DNA of 16,929 nucleotides, taken from NCBI GenBank assembly GCA_041484905.1, contig JBGPIL010000024.1, positions 1 to 16,929 on the forward strand, given 5' to 3'. Source of the stretch: JACQCE01 sp041484905. Lineage in GTDB: Bacteria; Nitrospirota; Nitrospiria; JACQCE01. Position 1 is the first letter of the stretch; each line of letters opens with the position of its first letter. Position numbers and translations under genes: made by a program. The notes under the pieces were generated by a model. It was not told the origin of the DNA. It searched no databases and saw nothing but the letters and a program-made list of their open reading frames with translations. This document shows positions 5,589 to 12,445 of this stretch, piece by piece.

Positions 5589-7388
5589 TCACGTCGCGGC
5601 GTCGATCCTCAGGTGAAGCTCGTCCAACTGCTGCCGATCAATCTCGCTTGGCGCGTCGGTCAACGGACAGACCGCCCGCTGCGTCTTGGGAAAGGCGATC
5701 ACTTCCCGCAACGATTCGGCGCCGGCCAGGATCATGACGAGCCGGTCGAGGCCGAGCGCAATGCCGCCGTGGGGCGGCGCGCCGTATTCGAACGCATCCA
5801 ATAAAAAACCGAATCGCTCCGCAACCCGCTCGGGCGAAATGCCGAGCAGGCTGAACATCCGCTGCTGCAGCTCGCGCTGGTAGATCCGCAGACTGCCGCC
5901 GCCCAGCTCCGAGCCGTTCAGCACGAGGTCATACGCCTGCGCTCTGACGCGGAGCGGCTCCGAGTCGAGCCATTGGAGATCCTCCTCCACCGGCCGGGTG
6001 AAGGGATGGTGCATGGCGACCAGCCGCTTGCCGTCTTCATCACGCGCGAGCAGGGGAAAATCGGTGACCCAGCAGAAGGCCAATTCGCCGCCGCTGCCGC
6101 CGCCTGTCCGATCCGGCCGATCCATTCGATTCGTCCGGCCGAGCAGTCCGCCGATTTTCAAACGCAATTGCCCCAGGACGGTGTTGGCCACCGCTTCCGT
6201 GTCGGCGATGAAGAGCAGCAGGTCATGCGGTTTTGCCTCGAACTCGGCGCGCAGCCGCTGCAGCCGGTCAGCCGGGAGAAACTTGGCGATCGGCGACTCG
6301 TAACCGTCGGCCGTGATCTTGATCCAGGCGAGCCCCTTGGCGCCCAGGCCGATCGCGGTCTGGGTCCATTCGTCCAGTTCGCGGCGGGAGAGCGTGGCCA
6401 GGCCGGGTGCGTTCACGCCTTTGACAACGCCCCGCTGCTCGAGGGCGCGGTCGAACACGGCAAAGCCGCTCCCCTTCACGATGGCGCCGACGTCGTGCAA
6501 TTCGACGCCGAACCGGAGATCGGGTTTGTCGCTGCCGTAACGGCTCATCGCCTCCTGATAGGTCAGGCGGCGGAAGGGTGTCGTCAACGGGCGGGAGACG
6601 ACCTCCTGAAACAGCCGGGCCATCAATCCCTCCATCAACGCAAAGATTTCCTCCTGATCGGTAAATGAGAGCTCCAGATCGATCTGGGTGAATTCCGGCT
6701 GGCGGTCGGCGCGCAGGTCTTCATCGCGAAAGCAGCGGGCGATCTGATAGTACCGGTCGCAGCCACCGACCATGAGCATCTGTTTGTACAACTGGGGCGA
6801 CTGGGGCAGGGCGAAAAACCGGCCGGGATAGACGCGGCTGGGGACCAGATAATCCCGCGCGCCTTCCGGTGTGCTCTTGGTCAGCATCGGGGTTTCAATA
6901 TCGATGAAGTCACGCCCGTTCAGATAGTCGCGGGTCACGGCGGTCACGCGATGGCGCAGGCGAAGATTGGCCTGCATCGCCGGGCGGCGCAAATCGAGAT
7001 ACCGGTATTTGAGCCGGACCGGCTCGGCGACGGCCTCGGCCTCGTCGAGTTCGAAGGGCGGGGTCTTGGCGGCGTTGAGCCGCTGCACCGAGGTGACCCG
7101 CAGCTCCACCCGCCCGGTGGGCAGGTTCTTATTTTCCGTCTCGGGCGGCCGTTTCTCGATGACGCCGGTCACCGAACAGACATCCTCCGAGCGCAACACG
7201 TGAGCCATGGCTTCCAGCTCCGTCGAGGCCTCGGGGTGAATGACGATTTGGATCATGCCGGTGTAGTCACGCAGATCGATGAAGACGAGTCCACCGTGGT
7301 CCCGCCGTCGGTGGACCCACCCGGCGACGGTCACTGTCTGTCCTACGTGGGTATCCCGCCAGCTGCCGCAATACCCGGTACGTTTCAA
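5589..7388 (-). CDS. aspS: Aspartyl-tRNA synthetase
   Basis: A 599-residue bacterial-type class II AspRS, charging tRNA-Asp in the cytoplasm. Domains run: OB-fold anticodon-binding domain (about 1-105), catalytic core with motif 1 and RYRYLDLRRP (127-136), motif 2 FRDEDLRADRQPEFTQIDLE (220-239), the bacterial GAD insertion (about 280-420), and motif 3 GAPPHGGIALGLDRLVMIL (536-554). The start is TTG at 7388, with ggaga nine bases upstream, giving the usual MKRT-YCG N-terminus; no in-frame ATG is better placed. His31 in WVHRRRDHGG is the residue known from non-discriminating AspRS enzymes that also charge tRNA-Asn. Residues 417-434 form a Gly/Arg/Asp-rich insertion where relatives have a short loop. 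A strong promoter lies directly upstream. Confidence 0.97.
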   Translation of the reverse strand: MKRTGYCGSWRDTHVGQTVTVAGWVHRRRDHGGLVFIDLRDYTGMIQIVIHPEASTELEAMAHVLRSEDVCSVTGVIEKRPPETENKNLPTGRVELRVTSVQRLNAAKTPPFELDEAEAVAEPVRLKYRYLDLRRPAMQANLRLRHRVTAVTRDYLNGRDFIDIETPMLTKSTPEGARDYLVPSRVYPGRFFALPQSPQLYKQMLMVGGCDRYYQIARCFRDEDLRADRQPEFTQIDLELSFTDQEEIFALMEGLMARLFQEVVSRPLTTPFRRLTYQEAMSRYGSDKPDLRFGVELHDVGAIVKGSGFAVFDRALEQRGVVKGVNAPGLATLSRRELDEWTQTAIGLGAKGLAWIKITADGYESPIAKFLPADRLQRLRAEFEAKPHDLLLFIADTEAVANTVLGQLRLKIGGLLGRTNRMDRPDRTGGGSGGELAFCWVTDFPLLARDEDGKRLVAMHHPFTRPVEEDLQWLDSEPLRVRAQAYDLVLNGSELGGGSLRIYQRELQQRMFSLLGISPERVAERFGFLLDAFEYGAPPHGGIALGLDRLVMILAGAESLREVIAFPKTQRAVCPLTDAPSEIDRQQLDELHLRIDAAT

Positions 7389-7424
7389 CGGATCGCATCT
7401 CCATCGTCGATAATCAGTCGCGGG

Positions 7425-7453
7425 ATCATAGCATCATCGACGAGAGTTGTCAA
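7425..7453 (-). promoter_or_regulatory. Sigma-70-type promoter of aspS
   Basis: On the minus strand TTGACA (7453-7448) and TATGAT (7430-7425) are separated by exactly 17 bases: perfect -35 and 5/6 -10. Transcription would start near 7418, leaving a leader of about 30 bases that contains the ggaga ribosome site of the TTG start. The type A hairpin begins six bases upstream of the -35 box. Confidence 0.8.
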
Positions 7454-7458
7454 TTATA

Positions 7459-7489
7459 GTCAGGGGGAGCGTGCTCAGCTCCCCCTGAC
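7459..7489. repeat. Palindromic repeat type A, copy 1
   Basis: A perfect 12-bp stem, gtcagggggagc (7459-7470) and gctccccctgac (7478-7489), with a 7-base loop. It is followed by aacccccatcg. The same stem and tail recur at 12237-12266. There is no T-run, so a classical terminator is unlikely. It sits between rluB and the aspS promoter. Confidence 0.75.
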
Positions 7490-7578
7490 AACCCCCATCG
7501 CCATACGGATTGACCCTCGGCTCGCGTGTCAAATCGACGCTCGGCAGTTTGTTCCGCTCGTGCTCCGCACTCGCTCAC

Positions 7579-7608
7579 ATTAAGGGGAGATACTCCGCTC
7601 CCCTTAAT
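7579..7608. repeat. Palindromic repeat type B, copy 1
   Basis: An 11-bp stem, attaaggggag (7579-7589) with ctccccttaat (7598-7608), loop of 8, followed by atccccatcg. It is related to type A but has an AAGGGGAG core. It lies 90 bases to the right of the type A copy, and the same A-then-B order recurs near 12240-12420. The rest of 7389-7688 holds no gene. Confidence 0.72.
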
Positions 7609-7666
7609 ATCCCCATCGTCCTTACGCTCGCAAACTCTTAATCCACTCTTGCCTCTATCTTTCCTG

Positions 7667-7694
7667 CCTACTGCCTACCGTCTACTGTCTACCG
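7667..7694. repeat. Two tandem 14-bp units at the end of rluB
   Basis: cctactgcctaccg (7667-7680) is followed directly by tctactgtctaccg (7681-7694), with 12 of 14 positions identical. The second unit overlaps the rluB stop codon (7689-7691), so the duplication may have shaped the end of that gene. Confidence 0.5.
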
Positions 7695-8975
7695 GCCCCT
7701 GCGTTTTTCTCCCCCTCCCCGTCGAGGCCTCCCCACTGTTCCCGCTGTTCGATGGTCGGGCGGACGGTGCGTTCGTGCTGCGCCCCGTCGTCCATGCGAT
7801 GGGCCACCGGATTGCGCCTTTTGATGGTCGGGCCGTTCTTTCCCCCGCCGCCCGTCCGATGCCGCCCTCCCACTTCTTGACGATGATCCACTCGCCGGCC
7901 GGCCACTCGTCGCCCCCATCGCCCCAGTAGATGGACTGGGCCGTGCTCGCTCCCGCCATCCTGCTGCTCCACCCCGTCGTGGGTGCGGCCGGTCACTCGG
8001 GTGCGTCGTTGATGGTCGGGCTGTTCTCCCGCCTACGCGTTGGCCCGATCGCTCCAATGACCGTTCGGCCGGTCGGGCCGCTCTCTCGCTTGGTCGGTAG
8101 CCTGGTCGCTGGCTTGGTCGTCGGTCTGGTCGCTCACTCGACCGTGTGACCGGTTGTGCGCCGGAACGATCATCCGCCACCCGTCCGCCCGATACCGCCT
8201 GACCACGCGATGAGGACTCATCCACCGGCCGTTCACTTGTCGATCGCGCGGCCGCCCCCTTCACCACTCGATAGAGCGATTCGATCTCCTTCGGTGTGAG
8301 CCGTCGATACTGGCCGAGCGGCAGGTCGTCCAGCGTCAGGCCGGCATACCCAACCCGCCGGAGCCTGATTACAAACCGGCCGATCGATTCGAACATCCGC
8401 CGCACCTGACGGTAGCGCCCTTCGTGGAGAATGACTTCAAGCCAGGAGTTTTTGTCGTTCAGTTGCAGCTTCTTGATGGTGCAGGGCGCCGTCGTGCCGT
8501 CCTGAAGTTTCACGCCGCGGCTCAATCGCGCGATCTGGTCGTCCTCAACAACGCCCTTGATCTTGGCGTGATAGCGCTTCATCACGCCGGAACTCGGATG
8601 CATGAGCGTGTGGGCCAGCGCGCCGTCGTTCGTGAGCAGCAGCAGCCCCTCCGTATGATAGTCGAGCCGGCCGACGGGATAGAGCCGCCCCTTGACGTTG
8701 CGGACGAGATTCATCACCGTCGGGCGCCCTTCCGGATCATTCAGCGTGGTGATGAAACCGGCGGGCTTGTTGAGCATCAGGTAGATCGACGGCGACTGAA
8801 AGTGGAGGAGCTTGCCGTTGACTTTGACGTGGTCGCGCTCGGGGTCGGCCTTGGAGCCCAACTCGGTGACGATCTGGCCGTTGACGGTGACGCAGCCGTC
8901 CGTGATCAGCGTCTCCGCCTTGCGGCGCGACGTGATACCAGCTTGCGAAATGAGTTTCTGTAAACGCACTTGCAT
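7689..8975 (-). CDS. rluB: 23S rRNA pseudouridine synthase, RluB/RsuA family, with long disordered tail
   Basis: A 428-residue protein. Residues 1-60 are an S4 RNA-binding domain (VRLQKLISQAGITSRRKAE, then a DG-x-V-x-VNG turn). Residues 63-238 are the RsuA/RluB/E/F catalytic domain, with YLMLNKPAGFITT, catalytic D105 in YPVGRLDYHTEGLLLLTNDG, and RYRQVRRMFESIG. RluB modifies a uridine in helix 80 of 23S rRNA; paralogues are close, so the exact target is inferred. From about residue 240 the sequence becomes Arg/Ser/Gly/Pro-rich with imperfect SERP/SQRP/RPSER repeats to the end, roughly 190 residues. Family members are usually 230-300 residues. The tail is presumably disordered and may bind rRNA. 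It lies downstream of guaA, separated by a large inverted repeat, so it may have its own transcript. Confidence 0.9.
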   Translation of the reverse strand: MQVRLQKLISQAGITSRRKAETLITDGCVTVNGQIVTELGSKADPERDHVKVNGKLLHFQSPSIYLMLNKPAGFITTLNDPEGRPTVMNLVRNVKGRLYPVGRLDYHTEGLLLLTNDGALAHTLMHPSSGVMKRYHAKIKGVVEDDQIARLSRGVKLQDGTTAPCTIKKLQLNDKNSWLEVILHEGRYRQVRRMFESIGRFVIRLRRVGYAGLTLDDLPLGQYRRLTPKEIESLYRVVKGAAARSTSERPVDESSSRGQAVSGGRVADDRSGAQPVTRSSERPDRRPSQRPGYRPSERAARPAERSLERSGQRVGGRTARPSTTHPSDRPHPRRGGAAGWRERARPSPSTGAMGATSGRPASGSSSRSGRAASDGRRGKERPDHQKAQSGGPSHGRRGAARTHRPPDHRTAGTVGRPRRGGGEKRRGR

Positions 8976-8995
8976 GGTTTAGCTCGCAGTCTATC

Positions 8996-9077
8996 AAAAA
9001 GGGGACAGGCTACTTTTTCACCCTTTGAGTTGAAGGTGCCAAATCTATCTGAAGAAAAAGTAGCCTGTCCCCTTTTT
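8996..9077. repeat. Perfect 24-bp inverted repeat between guaA and rluB
   Basis: The left arm 8996-9019 (aaaaaggggacaggctac plus ttttt and c) is the exact reverse complement of the right arm 9054-9077, with 34 bases between. It begins three bases behind the guaA stop. Each arm ends in a run of five T/A, so the hairpin could stop transcription from either side. The ggggacaggctac core resembles REP-type sequences that I recall from many Gram-negative genomes, but that is from memory. Nothing coding is visible in the loop. Confidence 0.85.
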
Positions 9078-9080
9078 CAA

Positions 9081-10676
9081 CTACTCCCATTCGATCGTGC
9101 CTGGTGGTTTAGACGTGACGTCGTAGACGACCCGGTTGATGCCCTTGACCTCATTGATGATCCGGTTGGCCATCCGGCCCAGCAGCTCCGGCGGGAGCGG
9201 CGCCCAGTCGGCCGTCATCCCGTCCTGGCTGGTCACGCCGCGGATGGCGATCACATGCTCGTAGGTGCGTTCGTCGCCCATGACGCCCACGGTGCGGATC
9301 GGCAGCAGCACGGCGAAGAGCTGCCACAACGAGTCGTAGCGGCCGGCGGCCCGCACCTCTTCATCCACAATGGCATCGGCGGCCCGTACCCACTCGAGGC
9401 GGCGGGGTGTGACGGCGCCCAGGATGCGAATCGCCAGCCCCGGTCCGGGAAAGGGATGGCGCCACAACACTTCCTTCGGCAGGCCGAGCTCCAAGCCCAG
9501 CTGCCGGACTTCGTCTTTAAAGAGTTCCCGCAGCGGCTCGACCAGCGTGAAGCGCATCCTGGCCGGCAGGCCGCCGACGTTGTGATGGGTCTTGATCGTG
9601 GCCGAGGGGCCCTTGAACGATACGCTTTCGATCACGTCCGGATAGAGCGTGCCCTGGACCAGGTGCCGGACGGCGGGCGACGCCGATCGGCCCCCAGAGC
9701 GGATTGACCGGATCGATCGGGTCGATCGGGTTGAATGGGTCAGCGCGGCGGTCGTCTGCTCGAACGTGCGGATGAAGAGACGGCCGATCCGTCTCCGTTT
9801 TTCCTCCGGGCTCACCACGCCTTTTAACGCCTTGAGAAATTGCTGAGTGGCATTGATGTAGCGCACATGAAGCTTCATATGTGTGGAGAAGAATTCCTCC
9901 ACCCGTTTTCGCTCGTTGGCGCGCAGCAGGCCGTTGTCCACGAAAAAGCAGGTCAGCCGGTCGCCAATCGCTTCATGCACCAGGGTCGCCGCCACGGATG
10001 AGTCGACGCCGCCGCTGAGCGCGCAGACGGCCCGCCCCTCCCCGATTTCCGTTCGGATGGCGGCCACCGTCTCCTTGTGGAAGGAGGCCATCGTCCAGTC
10101 GCCGCGGCAGCCGGCGATCTTCTTGACGAAGTTGGTCAGGATCTGGGTGCCTAACGGGGTATGGGCCACTTCGGGATGAAACTGCAACGCATAGAGGCGC
10201 TTCTTCGGCTCCTCCATGGCGGCGATTGGCGAATTGGCCGTCCGGCCGATGGCGACAAAACCCGGCGGCAGCTGTTCGATCCGATCGCCGTGGCTCATCC
10301 AGGCGGTGAAGCGGCGGCTGCCAACGGCGAGCAACGATCCGCTGCCGGTGACTTCGAATTCGGCCTGGCCGTATTCTCGCTGTGTGGCCCTGGCCACCTT
10401 GCCGCCCATCAGATGGGCCATCAACTGCATGCCGTAACAGATGCCCAGCACGGGAATGCCGAGCGTGAAGAGGCTCGAATCGACGAGCGGCGCCCTGGGC
10501 GCGTAGACGCTGGCCGGGCCTCCGGAGAGAATGATCGCTTTGGGCGCGTGCCGCTTGACGACGTGGAGCGGCGTCGTGCAGGGCAGGATTTCGCTGTAGA
10601 CCTGTTGCTCGCGGATGCGGCGTGCGATCAGCTGGGTATATTGCGAGCCAAAATCAAGGATGAGGACTTTTTCCAC
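9081..10676 (-). CDS. guaA: GMP synthase (glutamine-hydrolysing)
   Basis: A 531-residue enzyme converting XMP, glutamine and ATP to GMP in the cytoplasm. Residues 1-190 are the class I glutamine amidotransferase with VLILDFGSQYTQLIARRIRE, nucleophile C80 in GICYGMQLMAHLMGG and H167/E169 in FHPEV. Residues 195-390 form the ATP-pyrophosphatase domain with P-loop ALSGGVDSSVAATL (219-232) and FFVDNGLLR. The C-terminal dimerisation domain ends in the typical PPGTIEWE. The start is GTG at 10676, 15 bases after the guaB stop, so guaB and guaA are one operon. Between FIRTFEQ and HLVQGTLYPDVIESV there is an extra segment of about 20 residues with a STRSTRSIRSIRS run (315-327), encoded by 9-bp repeats. 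Catalytic motifs are intact. Confidence 0.97.
   Translation of the reverse strand: MEKVLILDFGSQYTQLIARRIREQQVYSEILPCTTPLHVVKRHAPKAIILSGGPASVYAPRAPLVDSSLFTLGIPVLGICYGMQLMAHLMGGKVARATQREYGQAEFEVTGSGSLLAVGSRRFTAWMSHGDRIEQLPPGFVAIGRTANSPIAAMEEPKKRLYALQFHPEVAHTPLGTQILTNFVKKIAGCRGDWTMASFHKETVAAIRTEIGEGRAVCALSGGVDSSVAATLVHEAIGDRLTCFFVDNGLLRANERKRVEEFFSTHMKLHVRYINATQQFLKALKGVVSPEEKRRRIGRLFIRTFEQTTAALTHSTRSTRSIRSIRSGGRSASPAVRHLVQGTLYPDVIESVSFKGPSATIKTHHNVGGLPARMRFTLVEPLRELFKDEVRQLGLELGLPKEVLWRHPFPGPGLAIRILGAVTPRRLEWVRAADAIVDEEVRAAGRYDSLWQLFAVLLPIRTVGVMGDERTYEHVIAIRGVTSQDGMTADWAPLPPELLGRMANRIINEVKGINRVVYDVTSKPPGTIEWE
9696..9734 (-). repeat. In-frame 9-bp microrepeat inside guaA
   Basis: On the minus strand four imperfect 9-bp units (such as TCAACCCGA and TCGACCCGA) encode S-T/I-R repeated. 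The unit length is a multiple of three, so the frame is kept. It falls in a loop where other GuaA proteins have a short linker. Confidence 0.65.
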
Positions 10677-10691
10677 CGGCCACCAACAGCT

Positions 10692-12161
10692 CTACCCTTC
10701 CCACTCCCGGCGGTAGTTGGGCGCCTCCTTGGTGATGATGACGTCGTGCACGTGGCTTTCCCGAAGGCCGGCCACGCTGACCCTGATGAATTTCGCTTTC
10801 CGCCGGAGTTCATCGATCGTCCGGCAGCCGCAATACCCCATGCCCGATCGAAGGCCGCCGACCAACTGAAAGACCACATCGCTCAGGGCGCCTTTGAAGG
10901 GCACCCGCCCCTCGATCCCCTCGGGCACCAGCTTGGCGGTCGGGACGAATTCCTGCGAGTAGCGGTCCTTGCCGCCCCGTTCCATCGCGCCGATCGAGCC
11001 CATGCCGCGATAGACCTTGTAGCTGCGGCCCTGGAAGAGCATCAATTCGCCTGGGCTTTCCTCGGTGCCGGCGAACAGCCCGCCGATCATGACGGCGTGG
11101 GCGCCGGCCGCAATCGCCTTGGTCAGATCGCCGGAAAATTTCACGCCGCCGTCCGCGATGACCGGGACGTTCGACTTGGCCGCGGCGGCCGCGACCTGGG
11201 CGATCGCCGTCAACTGGGGCACGCCGGCGCCTGCCACCACGCGGGTCGTGCAGATCGAGCCGGGGCCGATGCCGACCTTCAACCCGTCCGCGCCGGCCTT
11301 GATGAGATCCCGTGCTGCGTCCTTCGTGGCGATGTTGCCGGCGATGACGTCCACTTCCGGGTGGGCCCGTTTGATCGCCCTGACGGTGTCAATGACGGCC
11401 GAGGAATGGCCGTGCGCGGTGTCGACCGCCAGGACGTCCACGCCCATTTTGATCAGGACCTGCGCCCGTTCCTTCGTGTCGTCGGCCACGCCGACCGCCG
11501 CGCCGATGCGCAACCGGCCGTAGCGGTCCTTGCACGCGTTCGGATATTTGATCTTCTTCTCGATGTCCTTGATCGTGATCAGTCCCTTCAAGTCGCCCTG
11601 GCTGTTGACGACCGGCAATTTTTCGATCCGGTGCTCGTGCAGAATTTTCGCCGCCTGTTCCAGCGTCGTGCCGACGGGCGTGGTAATCAGATTTTTCTTC
11701 GTCATGACGTCGCTGACTCTGAGCGCCAGGTTTTTCTCAAATCGAATATCGCGGTTGGTCAGCACACCGACCAGCTTGCCGGCCTTCGTCACGGGAATGC
11801 CGGAGATTTTGTAGCGGCCCATCAGCTCCAGCGCCTCGTGCAATCGTTGCTCGGGCGCGATGGTGATGGGATCGATGATCATGCCGCTTTCCGATTTTTT
11901 GACCTTCTCCACTTCGGTGGCCTGCTGCTCGATCGACAGGGCCCGATGGAGAATCCCGATGCCCCCCTCGCGCGCCAGCGCCACGGCGAGGCGAGCCTCC
12001 GTGACGGTGTCCATCGCCGCGCTGATAATCGGGATGTTGATCGTCACGTGCCTCGTCAGCCGGGTTTCAACCACGACTTGGCGGGGGTGGACGGACGAGT
12101 GGGCGGGGATCAACGACACATCATCGAACGTCAGGCCTTCGGGGATTGTAAGATTCAGCAT
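10692..12161 (-). CDS. guaB: Inosine-5'-monophosphate dehydrogenase
   Basis: A 489-residue IMPDH oxidising IMP to XMP with NAD+, the committed step to guanine nucleotides. The catalytic barrel begins GLTFDDVSLIPAHSSV (9-24). Two CBS domains follow at about 95-150 and 155-205, and the barrel resumes with GIGPGSICTTRVVAGAGVPQ, catalytic C304. The YRGMGSIGAMERG flap region is present. The ATG at 12161 is chosen over an in-frame GTG at 12191. It gives the standard length, and a promoter -10 box lies at 12187-12182, so the transcript probably begins downstream of the GTG. guaA follows after 15 bases. Confidence 0.97.
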   Translation of the reverse strand: MLNLTIPEGLTFDDVSLIPAHSSVHPRQVVVETRLTRHVTINIPIISAAMDTVTEARLAVALAREGGIGILHRALSIEQQATEVEKVKKSESGMIIDPITIAPEQRLHEALELMGRYKISGIPVTKAGKLVGVLTNRDIRFEKNLALRVSDVMTKKNLITTPVGTTLEQAAKILHEHRIEKLPVVNSQGDLKGLITIKDIEKKIKYPNACKDRYGRLRIGAAVGVADDTKERAQVLIKMGVDVLAVDTAHGHSSAVIDTVRAIKRAHPEVDVIAGNIATKDAARDLIKAGADGLKVGIGPGSICTTRVVAGAGVPQLTAIAQVAAAAAKSNVPVIADGGVKFSGDLTKAIAAGAHAVMIGGLFAGTEESPGELMLFQGRSYKVYRGMGSIGAMERGGKDRYSQEFVPTAKLVPEGIEGRVPFKGALSDVVFQLVGGLRSGMGYCGCRTIDELRRKAKFIRVSVAGLRESHVHDVIITKEAPNYRREWEG

Positions 12162-12181
12162 GCGGGTTCCGCGGTGGCCTT

Positions 12182-12210
12182 GTTCTATCACACGGGGGTA
12201 TCGACGTCAA
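12182..12210 (-). promoter_or_regulatory. Sigma-70-type promoter of guaBA
   Basis: On the minus strand TTGACG (12210-12205) and TAGAAC (12187-12182) are separated by 17 bases. Matches are 5/6 and 4/6 to consensus. The expected start point near 12175 leaves a leader of about 14 bases before the ATG at 12161. A type A palindromic repeat lies 26 bases upstream of the -35 box. Confidence 0.65.
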
Positions 12211-12236
12211 GTTAATCGCCCACGCGATCTATTAAA

Positions 12237-12266
12237 GTCAGGGGGAGACATTATCTCCCCCCTGAC
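12237..12266. repeat. Palindromic repeat type A, copy 2
   Basis: gtcagggggaga (12237-12248) pairs with tctcccccctgac (12254-12266), with one bulged C and a 5-base loop. It is followed by aaccccccat. The stem edges and tail match copy 1 at 7459-7489, while the loop differs, as expected of a structure kept by its stem. Confidence 0.75.
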
Positions 12267-12345
12267 AACCCCCCATTGGTTGTTTGACTCGTTCTGTGTA
12301 CTCAAGAAGGATAACCACCCATCGCCCGTACGCAGAGTATGACGC

Positions 12346-12441
12346 GTAAATCCGATGGGGGTGCGGGGGAGAAAGCGGCCTCTGCTGTTGAAATCAAGGG
12401 GAGAATCCAGCTCTCCCCTTGATCATCCCCATCGGATTTAC
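12346..12441. repeat. Palindromic repeat type B, copy 2, nested inside a 15-bp inverted repeat
   Basis: The inner hairpin is atcaaggggaga (12393-12404) with tctccccttgat (12412-12423), a perfect 12-bp stem with a 7-base loop, followed by catccccatcg. It is enclosed by an outer perfect 15-bp inverted repeat, gtaaatccgatgggg (12346-12360) and ccccatcggatttac (12427-12441). The outer right arm includes the ccccatcg tail shared by the repeat family. It begins five bases beyond the oppC stop. The rest of 12211-12445 contains no gene. Confidence 0.75.
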
Positions 12442-12445
12442 ACAA

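Noticed and set aside
4638..5804. Plus-strand open frame of 388 codons
   Set aside because: It lies antisense to plsC, the small repeat protein and the end of aspS, crosses the terminator and has no recognisable domain.
7459..7608. Type A and B hairpins as classical intrinsic terminators
   Set aside because: Neither strand has a T-run after the stems, and the recurring tails outside the stems point to a repeat family instead.
7526..8236. Several overlapping open frames on both strands across the end of rluB
   Set aside because: They come from the stop-poor repetitive GC-rich DNA encoding the RluB tail; only the frame continuous with the catalytic domain is supported.
10161..12215. Very long plus-strand open frame (684 codons) opposite guaA/guaB
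   Set aside because: It is antisense to the two conserved enzymes. Its translation is rich in His, Asp, Arg and Gly without domains, a usual effect of high-GC codon bias on the opposite strand.
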